Positions 24,164 to 35,037 of a DNA stretch of 64,000 nt are shown one piece after another. Each line of letters starts with the position of its first letter. The first letter of the stretch is position 1. Below the pieces are notes generated by a model, which saw only the letters and a program-made list of their open reading frames with translations, did not search any database and was not told where the DNA came from. The translations under genes were made by a program, and so were the position numbers. This DNA comes from Capitulum mitella (lineage: Eukaryota; Arthropoda; Thecostraca; Pollicipedomorpha; Pollicipedidae), in assembly GCA_030062745.1 (NCBI GenBank), contig CP099842.1, positions 7,695,838 to 7,759,837 on the forward strand. The letters run 5' to 3'.

Positions 24164-24900
24164 TTTGATAGTGGCTCGTACGTCAGATGAACTGGCCGCC
24201 GAGCTAATCCACATACTGTTTTCTGGGGATTATTACTATTGTCTCCGCGGCAAACGTTTTCATGTTCATATAGAGAAACAGGCCGCACGGTTCTCCTTGC
24301 TTTATGTTTTCGAAGTTGCCCACTTTCTGCTTTCGTGTACATGAGGGACATTGATTTTGGAATAGCAGTGGATGTTTCCCTTCATTGGAGGGGCTGGGGC
24401 GTCTGCCGGGACTAGATGATTCCCATGTTTCAGGTGGAATGCAGCCGGAAACGACCGGAACATGTGCCATTCGTAGTCTTGAACAGGATCGGGCTTTCTC
24501 TTTATTGTACAGTATACAGGCTCCGCCAAGTCTGATGACTGCCACTGCGCAAAGAGACAAATACCAGTAGTGGTGTTATCTACGTGTACGGCGTAGACAT
24601 CCTGCCACCGGGACGGTTGCAGTTACGCAGAAGGGACAAACATTTGAATTGGTGTTGGCTGTGTGTGCGGCACACCGACCTGCCATTTTTGGATGAGAAT
24701 GAGGTGAAGGGAAGGAAATATTTCGTGTACAGATTCGTAGCAACTGGTGTCGAAGAGCGGTTATTTGTTATCAACAAGAAGACCTAAAGGGGTGTATGGC
24801 TGTATATGTACTGTTTAATTATGGGGCCATATGTCTTGTTAATGGAACTTATGCGACAGCTGCAGTGTCGACGGTTTGGTCGACGGAGCTACAGCAACAG

Positions 24901-24988
24901 CCTCTGGTAGCTCAGTTGGTAGAGCGGTGGACTGTAGAGGAATGTTGCAGATATCCATAGGTCGCTGGTTCAAATCCGGCCCGGAGGA
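24901..24988 (+). tRNA. tRNA-Tyr (GUA), intron-containing
   Basis: Full cloverleaf with intron aggaatgttgcagat, followed by CGCTTTT. It lies 823 bp after the pseudogene, versus 851-903 bp in units 1-3, so it is the first plus gene of the partial unit. Confidence 0.95.
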
Positions 24989-26282
24989 CGCTTTTGGATG
25001 CAATCTATGCGAAACCAACCAAGTAGAGGATATTGAGAGAGGAAGGTAAGAAAAATGGGAATGATACCTTCGGTCTACAGACATTCTTTTCACGGCCGTG
25101 ATATGCTCTGCGATTACTCATTTGCCTGTTAGTACTCCGGTACGAACCAGACATTGCCTCAAGATCCTCATCCGTGCTGGCTTTTAACAAAGGCTGGTGA
25201 GTGCCTGCTTTCTTTCATTACAGCCGGTGACGGTACGAGTTGAGTTGCCTGATGGTAACGGTTTTAAATGCACCAGCCATCGGCAGATTACTTCCGTGTG
25301 TGTCGAAGTATGATGCGCTATCGCCATTGGTGGCATTCGTACAACTTCAGAGACGCAGACAGAGCTTATGATCACGCCGAAAGGTTATTGCAGTTGCATT
25401 CACTGTTACGGGGCTCTTTGTCGATATTAAGACCAAGTTCGGACTTCGGAGAAACGAAAACGTGAAAGGGACAGGGGTGGGTTAAGATAAGACCGTGACG
25501 GAACATGGCTGTACTCTGCTGGCGGCGGGGATTAAGTTTGGTTCTGTGGTTGGCCTCGCACTGTGGCAAGCCACGCAACAGCGCAGAAAATCGGACACTT
25601 GTGTTATGGGCTACTGAAGAAACGCACGGGAATCGAGCACTGGCGCCTGCATTAACTGAACTTTGCCACGATGAGCGACTGCATTGGTCCGTGCGCTGTG
25701 GCTGAAAGGCAATGCTGTGGAAATCTCCCAGCCATGCGAGTTTTTTTTCTATGGCACACGTTTTCATTGGTGAAGCGAGGCTATCCTGTGACCTGCACGA
25801 GAAACTGAAACAGCGTCGGGCGTTCTATGGATACGTCGCGAATATGTACCCTATTCAGTTTATTTTAAATCCTTTTACCCCGCTGTTACAGGGGTGAGTA
25901 AAATTCGCGTACAAGTGATTTATTAACATCTCCGAATTGGCGCCAGTGCCTGGTTGGAACTCAGTCGCAGGTATCAGAGCTCATTACTGGGTGGATGAAA
26001 GATAGTGGACAAAGTCGGTCGACCATTCCACTAATGTAGTGTTAATGTTCCAATCTATCCGTCCAGCTGTTGCTTTCTGCACGGCCTCCGGTCATCGTCT
26101 GCCAGTAACTCGCTTCGGGGCCGGGAGTAGGGCCAGGGACCAGACTGTGGTGTTCCTCGCCACCTGTCCGACGGTCGATAGTCGACTGGCGGGCGGGGTG
26201 TGGTGCGATGAAAGTCACCTTGGAGGGCGTGGTAAACCGCCCGCTGTTGCGCTGGTTTGGCTGTCTGGGCCGCCGCCGTCAG
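24989..26282. other. Spacer between the two tRNA-Tyr arrays
   Basis: No gene recognised. The first part is unrelated to either array. The last 250 bp (CGGTCGATAGTCGACTGGCG and the following GC-rich stretch) is the upstream flank shared by all plus genes of the second array. Confidence 0.5.
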
Positions 26283-26370
26283 CCTCTGGTAGCTCAGTTG
26301 GTAGAGCGGTGGACTGTAGTGGGAAAGTGCGGACATCCATAGGTCGCTGGTTCAAATCCGGCCCGGAGGA
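26283..26370 (+). tRNA. tRNA-Tyr (GUA), intron-containing
   Basis: Full cloverleaf with intron tgggaaagtgcggac. The intron motif is TGCGG, still able to pair through wobbles. It is the first gene of the second array and the only one before 34 kb without a convergent minus partner. Confidence 0.94.
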
Positions 26371-26639
26371 CATTTTTATGATAACTTCTGTGAAGTTCAC
26401 CAGTCAGAGGATGTTGGTGAAACGACGGGGACGAAAAGTAGAATTTTGTGTCAGTGCAACTTGGTCTTTTTTCATATTAGTCTTTAGATTAATTCTTACT
26501 AAGTAGATTAGTTCGACATTCGGCAGTCTCGCATGATACCAGGCGACTGTAGAACGCACAGAAAACGAACACCGGCCCGCGTCGCAGGGGAGTGGAGAAA
26601 ACATACAAACTGAAAAGGGGTGTTTTACTGCCGACTGCA

Positions 26640-26800
26640 GTCGCGCCACAGAAAACAAACACTGACGCCATCATTGCAGGCGATTGCAGCAGCCCGCAGA
26701 AACCGAACGCTGGGCCCGTCACAGGCGACTGCAGCAGCGTACAGAAAACTAACACTAGCCTTCATCAGCAACTGTAGCAGTGAACGCAAAACAAGCCCTG
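26640..26800. repeat. ~43-bp spacer repeat, block 1
   Basis: Repeats of the type GACTGCAGCAGC...ACAGAAAACNAACACT in tandem with a loose 40-45 bp period. Equivalent blocks lie at about 28,735-28,980, 30,115-30,355, 31,945-32,185 and 34,505-34,745, one per tRNA interval. Confidence 0.65.
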
Positions 26801-27033
26801 CACGAAGTTCGTGTTCGTCCATTGGTGCTTCCTGCCTGGTTTGCGAACTTGCGGTTTCCAGAAAAAGGAATACCTTGCTGACGCTTGTCGTGCGGTAAAA
26901 CTTTGTACTTTGTGCAATTGGCAACAGCCATGGGAAGGTGGCATAGAATTTGTCGTTACGTTAGCCCGAGAACAATATTGGCGTCTGGTCGATTCGGTGG
27001 TTGAACCGAATGAGTCGTTGCTGCCTGTGGTGG

Positions 27034-27180
<147 letters not shown>

Positions 27181-27239
27181 TCTACTTTCTAGTTTCTGGT
27201 CTCTTAGTACGACATTCGGCAGTCTCAAGTCTAGTCTCA

Positions 27240-27305
27240 GAGCGTGGGATGGCGGAGGACTGTGACGGAATATTCTTAGTTCGTTGGCTCAGGTCCGGCC
27301 CTGGA
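27240..27305 (+). pseudogene. tRNA-Tyr remnant
   Basis: GGCGGAGGACTGTGACGGAA followed by TTCGTTGGCTCAGGTCCGGC is a diverged anticodon arm plus T arm. It lies in the extra 380-bp segment of a long interval and has a counterpart at 30,464. Confidence 0.55.
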
Positions 27306-28071
27306 CACCTCTGGATGTTGTTGAATGTAAATCTCGGTCCAGACACGTCGCTGTTTGTTGTATGATGACTGCTGTGAACCGTGATGTGTGCAGTCTGGGC
27401 GTTTTCTCTTTTTGGTGATTGTTGGCAGTCCGAAAAGTCATTAAGAGCGATCCTTGGATACTTCGACTTGAACCATATTTGTACGAGATCCTTCTGCATT
27501 TCGGAGATATATTTCCATGGAATGTATTCTATTGGAGAAATGTGGCGATCCCTTGGCCAACACAAATGATTGGAGGAACGTCAGGTCGTTGAAAGACGTG
27601 CCCTGAAGGTGCACGTTGTGGCACGGATTCCAAGTTCCTATACATGAAACATTTTTCTGTGATATATGTACCTTTGGATTTGTGCTGGTGCCACATAGGG
27701 TCTTAGGCACTAATTTCTTTAATGAGTGCTCAAAAAGGCTGAAATTAGTGAAATTAGTGAAATTCACTAATTTCATTAATTTCAGTTCTCTTTGGCTTGC
27801 AGGGCAGGGATAGAGGACGGGGCCACTTGCTGTTCTGCCAACCATTTCACGAACTTTCAACAGTACTGCTCACTTCTGATCGCGCAGCTGGTGTTTTGCT
27901 ATATCAATTCTGCTGCTGTCTGCCTTCTAGCCGCCTGGCCAAACTCTGTGCCGTATCAGACGGTCGATAGTCGACCGGCGGGCGAGGCGTGACGCATTGA
28001 AAGTCACCTTGGAGGGCGGGGTAAACCGTCCGCTGTTGCGCCGGTTTGGCTGTCTGGTCCGTCGCCGTCAG

Positions 28072-28158
28072 CCTCTGGTAGCTCAGTTGGTAGAGCGGTG
28101 GACTGTAGTGGGACGTGCAGGCATCCATAGGTCGCTGGTTCAAATCCGGCCCGGAGGA
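28072..28158 (+). tRNA. tRNA-Tyr (GUA), intron-containing
   Basis: Full cloverleaf with a 14-nt intron (tgggacgtgcaggc) and a T5 terminator. It is convergent with the minus gene at 28,299-28,386, leaving a 140-bp spacer. Confidence 0.95.
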
Positions 28159-28298
28159 CGTTTTTAGATTATTTTTATGAAGTTGGACAATCAAAGGATG
28201 TTGGGGGGCGACGATGAAGTTACATTATTCGTTGGATTTTTCGATGGCTCGCTTTGCCTGTTGCCGCCTCGGCAGGAAAAGACCGCATTTGAAAAACG

Positions 28299-28386
28299 TC
28301 CTCCGGGCCGGATTTGAACCAGCGACCTATGGATGCCTGCACTATTCCTCTACAGTCCACGGCTCTACCAGCTGAGCTACCAGAGG
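28299..28386 (-). tRNA. tRNA-Tyr (GUA), intron-containing
   Basis: Full cloverleaf with intron aggaatagtgcaggc. Base 26 is C (GAGCCGTGGA). The terminator T run faces that of the 28,072 gene. Confidence 0.93.
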
Positions 28387-28734
28387 CTGGCAGCGTTGAA
28401 TGCATTTGGTAAATCATCGACTCTCGTTGACTCCGTGCATTGTAGGGCAGTAAAGTACTTCCAGTGATAGCATTCGCACACCTTCAGAGACGTGAAAAGG
28501 GAGTTTACGATCGCATTAAAGGGCTATCGCATTTGCCTTTCCTGTTTCCAGTTTGTTTACTGATATTTGGAATGGCTGCGGATTTGGACAGGAGCCAGAA
28601 GATGAAGGACCTGTTAGTTACAGTGGTAGAGGAGCGGCACATGCTTATCCTCGGCTTGCGGCAGAGGCCGATCAAGTTCGACGGTCGGCTGCCTTGCAGC
28701 ATATCAAGTCGACGGTAGCAACTCATTGAAAACG

Positions 28735-28980
28735 AATGCGCGGACTTTTTAATGGCAACTGCAGTTGCACACAGAACACGAACACTTGCATCGTTATGAG
28801 GGACTTTGGCAACACAGAAAACGAACACTGTGCGCTGGCTAGCGACTGCAGCGACGCGCAGAAAAATAACACTTGCACCATGATAGTCGACGGTAGCATC
28901 ACTCAGGCACTGAACGCTGGACCCATCGCTGGCGACTGCAGCGCCACGCAGAAAACCAACGCTAGCTGTGACAAGTGACT
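28735..28980. repeat. ~43-bp spacer repeat, block 2
   Basis: About five diverged tandem copies, each with a CTGCAG or equivalent core, an A-rich ACAGAAAA stretch and AACACT or AACGCT. Confidence 0.65.
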
Positions 28981-29480
28981 TCAGAATTAAAGAAAAACTG
29001 CTTGTCTTTTACGTTAGTCCGCAGATAAGTATGGCTTCCAGTCGACTCGATGGTGCACCCGAAGAAGTCGATGCTGCATCTGTTTGAAGCTGCTGACATT
29101 CATGATGGGAGGGACACAGTCCTGTAAATCAGCCTTTAAAACCTGCGCTGGTGCTGGATGGGGTGGCGAGATGGGGGAAGAGTACTGACACCATTACTCC
29201 ATGTGGAGCGCACCAGTGATAGAGGGCAAGGCCGCTTCACCGCTCTGTCAAGTATTTCACGAGTGTGAACAGCATCACCGACTTCCAGCCGTCCCGCTAG
29301 TGTTCTGGTCTGCCCATGCAGCTGCTGTCTCCTTCCTTGCCGCCTAGCTAAACTTTGTGCCGTATCAGACGGTCGATAGTCGACTGACGGGCGGGGCGTG
29401 ATGCCGTGACAGACACCCTGGACGGCGGGGTAAACCGCCCGCTGTTGCGCCGGTTTGGCTGTCCGGTCTGCCACCGTCAG

Positions 29481-29568
29481 CCTCTGGTAGCTCAGTTGGT
29501 AGAGCGGTGGACTGTAGTGGAAAATTGCAGGTATCCATAGGTCGCTGGTTCAAATCCGGCCCGGAGGA
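29481..29568 (+). tRNA. tRNA-Tyr (GUA), intron-containing
   Basis: Full cloverleaf with intron tggaaaattgcaggt and TTTT downstream. It is convergent with the minus gene at 29,707 across 138 bp. Confidence 0.95.
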
Positions 29569-29706
29569 CGTTTTAAAATTATTTCTATGAAGTTGACAAT
29601 CAAGGGATAGTGGAGGACGACGATGGAGTTACATTATTTGTTTGATTTTTCGATGGCTCGCTTGTCTGTTGCCGCCTCGGCAGGAAAAGACCTCATTTGA
29701 AAAACG

Positions 29707-29794
29707 TCCTCCGGGCCGGATTTGAACCAGCGACCTATGGATGCCTGTACTGTTCCTCTACAGTCCATCGCTCTACCAGCTGAGCTACCAGAGG
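29707..29794 (-). tRNA. tRNA-Tyr (GUA), intron-containing
   Basis: Full cloverleaf with intron aggaacagtacaggc. The top anticodon-stem pair is A-T here (ATGGA/TCCAT) instead of the family G-T wobble, and TACAG in the intron pairs perfectly with CTGTA. Confidence 0.95.
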
Positions 29795-30114
29795 CTGGTG
29801 GTACTGAATAAATCTGCGAAATCGGCAGACTGGCTCACAGACTCCGTGAGTCGACGTGTATTTCTTTGCCGCCCATAACAGCTTTCGCACGCATTCAAAG
29901 CCGCTAAGAGAGTTCACCATCGCGCGGGTGGGCCATCGCGGTTGCCTTTAGTGTTTCCAGTTTGCTTACTGATAGTTGGAATGACTGCGGATTTCGGAGG
30001 AGCCAGAAAATGGAAGACCTGTTAGTTAAAGTCATACGGCAGAGGCCGATCAGTTCGACGGTCGGCTGCCTCGCAGCATATCAGGCGACGGCAACAACTC
30101 ATTGAAAAGAAAAC

Positions 30115-30355
30115 GCGGACGTTTTATTGGCAACTGCAGTTGCACACAGAACACGAACATTTGCATCGTTATGAACGATTGCGGCGGCACAGAAAACGAA
30201 CACTATGCGCTGGCTAGCGACTGCAGCGACGCACAGAAAAAGAACACTTGCACCATGATAGTCGACGGTAGCATCACTCAGAAACTGAACGCTGGACCCA
30301 TCGCCGGCGATTGCAGTAGCACGCAGGAGACCAGCGCAAGCTATGACAATCGATT
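30115..30355. repeat. ~43-bp spacer repeat, block 3
   Basis: Close paralogue of block 2. It ends at CGATTTCAGCATTTAACAAA, the unoccupied version of the piggyBac-like insertion site at 32,189. Confidence 0.65.
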
Positions 30356-30463
30356 TCAGCATTTAACAAAAACTGTCGTTTTTTACGTCAGCCCGAGAAT
30401 AAGTATGGCTTGCAGTCGACTGAACGGTGCGCCCGAAGTAGTCGATGCAGCCTGTGACAGCCG

Positions 30464-30532
30464 AGTCTCGGAGCGTCAGATGGCGTGCGATTGTTGCCAG
30501 TCGTCATATGTCGTTGGTTCAAATCCGGCTGG
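30464..30532 (+). pseudogene. tRNA-Tyr 3' remnant
   Basis: CATATGTCGTTGGTTCAAATCCGGCTGGG keeps an almost perfect T arm, while the 5' half is barely recognisable. It is the counterpart of 27,240. Confidence 0.6.
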
Positions 30533-31272
30533 GCGCCCTTGGATGATAATGAATATCAAACTCAGTCCACGCACGCAGCCATTTGATGTGATGTAACGTA
30601 CTGTGAACCGTGGATGGGCGCGGTCTGACCGCTTGTGCTTCTGGTCCTTGGTGGTTGGTGGTCTGAAATATCGCTGGGAGTGATCCGTGGACGCTTTGCC
30701 TAGGATTTGGTTTTCAGGAGGTCCTGGAAGCATTCGGGATTGTTTTCGTCTGGAGAATATGTTTTTGGCTATGGGATCGCCCAACTGCAGAAATTTGGCG
30801 ATCCCATGGCCAAAACGAAGGACTGGAACTACGCCAGATGTTCTAGAGATTTGTCCCGAATGTACACAGTTGCATCTGTTTGAAGCTGCTGACGTTCATG
30901 ATGGAAGGGACGCAGTCTTGTAAATCAATCTTTAAAACCTGCGCTGGTGCCAGGTGGGGCAGCGAGATGGGGCAGAGTACTGACACCATTACTCCATGTG
31001 GGGCGCAGTGAGGAGAGGACAAGGCCGCATCGCCACTCTGTCAAGTATTTCACGAGTTTGAACAGCACCACCGACTTCTAGCCGTCCCGCTAGTGTTCTG
31101 GTCTGCTCATGCAGCTGCTGTCTCCTTCCCGGCCGCCTGGCCAAATCCTGTGCCGTATTAGACGGTCGATAGTCGACTTGCGGGCGGGGCGTGGTGCGGT
31201 GACAGACACCCTGGAGGGCGGGGTAAACCGCCCGCTGTTGCGCCGGTTTGGCTGTCTGGCCCCCGCCGTCAG

Positions 31273-31360
31273 CCTCTGGTAGCTCAGTTGGTAGAGCGGT
31301 GGACTGTAGTGGGATAGTGCAGGTATCCATAGGTCGCTGGTTCAAATCCGGCCCGGAGGA
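31273..31360 (+). tRNA. tRNA-Tyr (GUA), intron-containing
   Basis: Full cloverleaf with intron tgggatagtgcaggt and a T5 terminator. It is convergent with the 31,498 minus gene across 137 bp. Confidence 0.95.
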
Positions 31361-31497
31361 CATTTTTACATTATTTCCGTGAAGTTGGACAATCAAAGGA
31401 TATCGGGCGACGATGAAGTTACATTATTCGTTTGGTTTTTCGATGGCTCGTTTGCCTGTTGCCGCCTCGGCAGGAAAAGACCGCATTTGAAAAAACG

Positions 31498-31585
31498 TCC
31501 TCCGGGCCGGATTTGAACCAGCGACCTATGGATGCCTGCATTATTCCTCTACAGTCCACCGCTCTACCAGCTGAGCTACCAGAGG
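31498..31585 (-). tRNA. tRNA-Tyr (GUA), intron-containing
   Basis: Full cloverleaf with intron aggaataatgcaggc and a T run (TTTTTT on -) downstream. Confidence 0.95.
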
Positions 31586-31944
31586 CTGGCAGCGTTGAAC
31601 ACATCTGGTAAATCATCGACAGAATGGCTTGTTGACTCCGTGCATTGTAGGACAGTAAACTACTTCCTGTGATAGCATTCGCACATCTTCAGAGACATGG
31701 AAAGGGACTTTGCGATCGCATTTAAGGGCTATCGCATTTGCCTTTACTGTTCCCAGTTGTACTTATTGATATTTGGAATGACTGCGGATTTCGGAGGAGC
31801 CAGAAGATGAAAGACCTCATAGTTCTAGTGGGAGAGGAGCGGCACATGCTTATCCTCGGCTTGCGGCAGAGGCCGTTCAGTTCGACGGTCGGCGGCCTCG
31901 CAGCATATCAAGCGACGGTAGCAACTCATTGGAATGAAAACTCG

Positions 31945-32185
31945 GACGTTTTAATGGCAACTGCAGTTGCACACAGAACACGAACACTTGCATGGTTATG
32001 AGCGACTGCGGCAGCACAGAAAACAAGCACCATGCGGTGGCTAGCGACTGCAGCGACATACAGAAGACGAACACTTGCATCATGATAGTCGACAGTAGCA
32101 TCACTCAGAAACTGAACGCTGGACCGATCGCCGCCGACTGCAGCAGCACGCAGAAAACCAGCGCTAGCTGTGACAGGCGACTTTA
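31945..32185. repeat. ~43-bp spacer repeat, block 4
   Basis: Paralogue of blocks 2 and 3, directly followed by the piggyBac-like insertion. Confidence 0.65.
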
Positions 32186-32188
32186 GCA

Positions 32189-33413
32189 TTAACCCCATTC
32201 CCGGAGCGCTAGACGGTATGGCCGATTACCGGTAGGGGGCGGATTCGGCCCTACCCGAAATCTGGAGAACTACACATCCGATTTCATCGCAACAAACGGC
32301 ATCGGGTTTTCCATGACTCTAACTACATTTTTATATAAAAATGTTTTCAAAATTTTGAAGGTGGTGGATATAGGAGGGCAAAAAAATCAAAACGGGGGAT
32401 ATTTGTGGACTTTGTATAATTCCGTTGTTTATGGACCGATTTTGATGAAATTGGCATTAATCGAGGGATTGTGGATGGGACCTTTACCATTGGTCTATAC
32501 ATTTGAAATTTTGAGAAAATTCGTAAGCGTTTACAGCGTGTTAAAAATCGAAAGATTAGTTTTTCAACAATTAAACGAACAAAAAAAGTTAAAAGCACGT
32601 TTTTCGGCGTCTGCTGATCGTGTTCATGCTGAAGAAGTACAAATCGTATTACAATGATTGTACAATGTTGGCATGGGGACATAAAAAAGGGAACTGTCAT
32701 GGTCATATGTTTTTCAGATCAACGTACAGCCTTTGACCTTAAATGATCTTCGGTGACCTTGGAGTCACTTGGAATGATGTCGTGCTCATTTAGTATTATC
32801 TGAAAACGTTTTCAATGGTTTGAATTCACTCTGTTTCTGAAGTTCCATTTTACGGCTGTTGTGATCTAGGGTAAGCGCACTGACATTCTAGGTCATAGAT
32901 CCGTGACCCGACCTGATATCAAGCTGAAACTTGGTACATAAGTAGAGGGTACTCTTCTACGTACATACGTACATACGTCATATGTATTCCGGGTTTGGCA
33001 TTTCAAAAATTAGCGCCAAAATTTTTACTTTAAAAACAAATTTTGACGTTTGACCTTGACCTTGACCTTTTAAAGTGACCTCAGGTGAACAAAATTGTAT
33101 TTACATGTTGCCCAACTATTTAGCTATACATCCACGTATAACGTTTTAAGTTCGATCTTCAAAACGCTAGTTTTGGCAGTCCTTTTCCTTTTACCCTCAA
33201 CAGGCGAAAAATGGCCTGGAGGTGCCTCCCAAAAATGTTGCTTGGCTCCGCCCTTGAACAAAATTAGAATTCCGAGATTTTTTCACAGTACCTAGAAAGA
33301 ATAGTTTGGAAAAGTCACGAAGTTTTGTGAAGCTGCATCAAAAACCCTGGGATTGGCAAGCAAAAAACCCGGAGGGGGGCGGATTCAGCCCCCCCTGCCG
33401 GGAATAGGGTTAA
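32189..33413. mobile_element. piggyBac-like non-autonomous element, copy 1
   Basis: 1,225 bp including targets. It starts TTAACCCCATTCCCGG and ends CCGGGAATAGGGTTAA, so terminal inverted repeats beginning CCC abut TTAA on both sides, the hallmark of piggyBac-type insertion. The flanks GCA and ACAAAAAG match the uninterrupted paralogous site GCATTTAACAAAAAC near 30,360. No transposase is visible; the one 115-codon frame inside resembles no known protein. The right half contains TGACCTTGACCTTGACCT at 33,051-33,068. Confidence 0.85.
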
Positions 33414-33914
33414 ACAAAAAGTGCTTGTCTTTTACGCTAGCCCGCACATAAATATGCTTTCCAGTCGACTGGATGGTGCACCTCGAAATATTCCATGCTG
33501 CATCTGTTTGAAGCTGCTGACGTTCATGATGGGAGGGACACAGTCCTGCAAATCCAACTGAAAAACCTGCGCTGGTGCCAGGCGGGACAGTGAGACGGGG
33601 GAAGAGTACTGACGTCATTACTCTATGTGGAGCATCAGTGATAGAGGGCAAGACGGCTTCGTTGCTGTGAAGTGTTTCACGGGTTTGAACAGTACCGCTG
33701 ACGCGTGTTAGTGATAAAGGTCACCTCGTCGCTCTGTCAAGTATTTCACGAGTTTGAACAGTACCATAGACGCCTAGCCAAACTTTGTGCCGTATCAGAC
33801 AGTCGATAGCCGAGACTGACGGGCGGGGCGTCGTGCGGTGACAGACACCCTGGAGGGCGGGGTAAACCGCCCGCTGTTGCGCCGGTTTTGGCTATCTGGC
33901 CCTGCCGCTGTCAA

Positions 33915-34001
33915 CCTCTGGTAGCTCAGTTGGTAGAGCGGTGGACTGTAGTGGGACGTGCAGGCATCCATAGGTCGCTGGTTCAAATCCGGCCCGGAGG
34001 A
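33915..34001 (+). tRNA. tRNA-Tyr (GUA), intron-containing
   Basis: Full cloverleaf with a 14-nt intron (tgggacgtgcaggc), identical to the 28,072 intron, and a T5 terminator. It is convergent with the 34,104 gene across 102 bp. Confidence 0.95.
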
Positions 34002-34103
34002 CGTTTTTAGACTATTTTTGTGAAGTTGGACAATCGTCGGATTTTTTCATGGCTCGTTCGCCTGTTGCCAACTCGGCAGGAAAAAGACAGCATTTCAAAA
34101 ACG

Positions 34104-34191
34104 TCCTCCGGGCCGGATTTGAACCAGCGACCTATGGATGCCTGCACTGTGCCTCTACAGTCCACCGCTCTACCAACTGAGCTACCAGAGG
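34104..34191 (-). tRNA. tRNA-Tyr (GUA), intron-containing
   Basis: Full cloverleaf with intron aggcacagtgcaggc. Last minus gene of the cluster. Confidence 0.95.
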
Positions 34192-34504
34192 CTGATGGTG
34201 TTGAGCTAATTTGCCAAATTGTCAGACTGGCTCGCAGGCTCCATGCGTCGACTGGCAATGCATCGTCGCCCATACTGGCCTTCGCACGCATTCAAGGCCG
34301 CGAAGAGGGTTAATCATCGCGCGGATGGGCTATCGCAGTTGCGTTCACATTCCCCTCTGGCTTAGGGGTGTTTGGAGTGGCTGCAGATTTCAGAGGAGCC
34401 CGAGGACGAATGAGAAGGGCTAGTTAGGCTGGGAAAGGGGCGGAATATTATTTTCTGCACACGGCAGAGCCCGACCAGGTCGACGGTCGCCAGCCTGGTA
34501 TCGT

Positions 34505-34745
34505 ACTAGGCGATTGCAACAACGCATGGAAAACGAACACTCGCTCCGTCACAGAGGACTGCAGAATGCACAGAAAAAGAACACCGTTGTTTTACTGGCG
34601 ACTACAGAAGCACACAGGAAACGAACATTTGAACGTATGAGCGACTGTGTCAGCACGCAAAAAAAGAACATTGTCATAGTGAGCGCCTGTAGCAGTACGC
34701 AGAAGAACGAACACTGGAGCCATCATAGGCGCTTGCAGCCCGACA
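34505..34745. repeat. ~43-bp spacer repeat, block 5
   Basis: More diverged tandem copies (GACTGCAGAATGCACAGAAA and similar), upstream of the last tRNA-Tyr gene. Confidence 0.6.
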
Positions 34746-34949
34746 CAGAAACCGACCTCTGGACCGTAGGCCTTTGGAATCTTAGTGACGCCGACTTCTG
34801 GACGTTCCATTCGTGCTGTTTCTACCTTTTTTCGGACGAAGCTCTGTGCCATTATCCGAAGGTGGGGCGTGTTGCGGTGAGTCACCTTGGAAGGTGGGGT
34901 AAACCGCCCGCTGTTGCGCCAGTTTGGCTGTCTGGTCCCCCGCCGTCAG

Positions 34950-35037
34950 CCTCTGGTAGCTCAGTTGGTAGAGCGGTGGACTGTAGTTGGACAGTGCAGG
35001 CATCCATAGGTCGCTGGTTCAAATCCGGCCCGGAGGA
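34950..35037 (+). tRNA. tRNA-Tyr (GUA), intron-containing
   Basis: Full cloverleaf with intron ttggacagtgcaggc and TTTT 3 bases after the gene. Last member of the cluster; no tRNA-Tyr sequence was found to the right. Confidence 0.95.

Noticed and set aside
32313-32657. 115-codon frame inside the piggyBac-like element
   Set aside because: The inverted copy in the Lobe intron does not keep it and it has no transposase motif.
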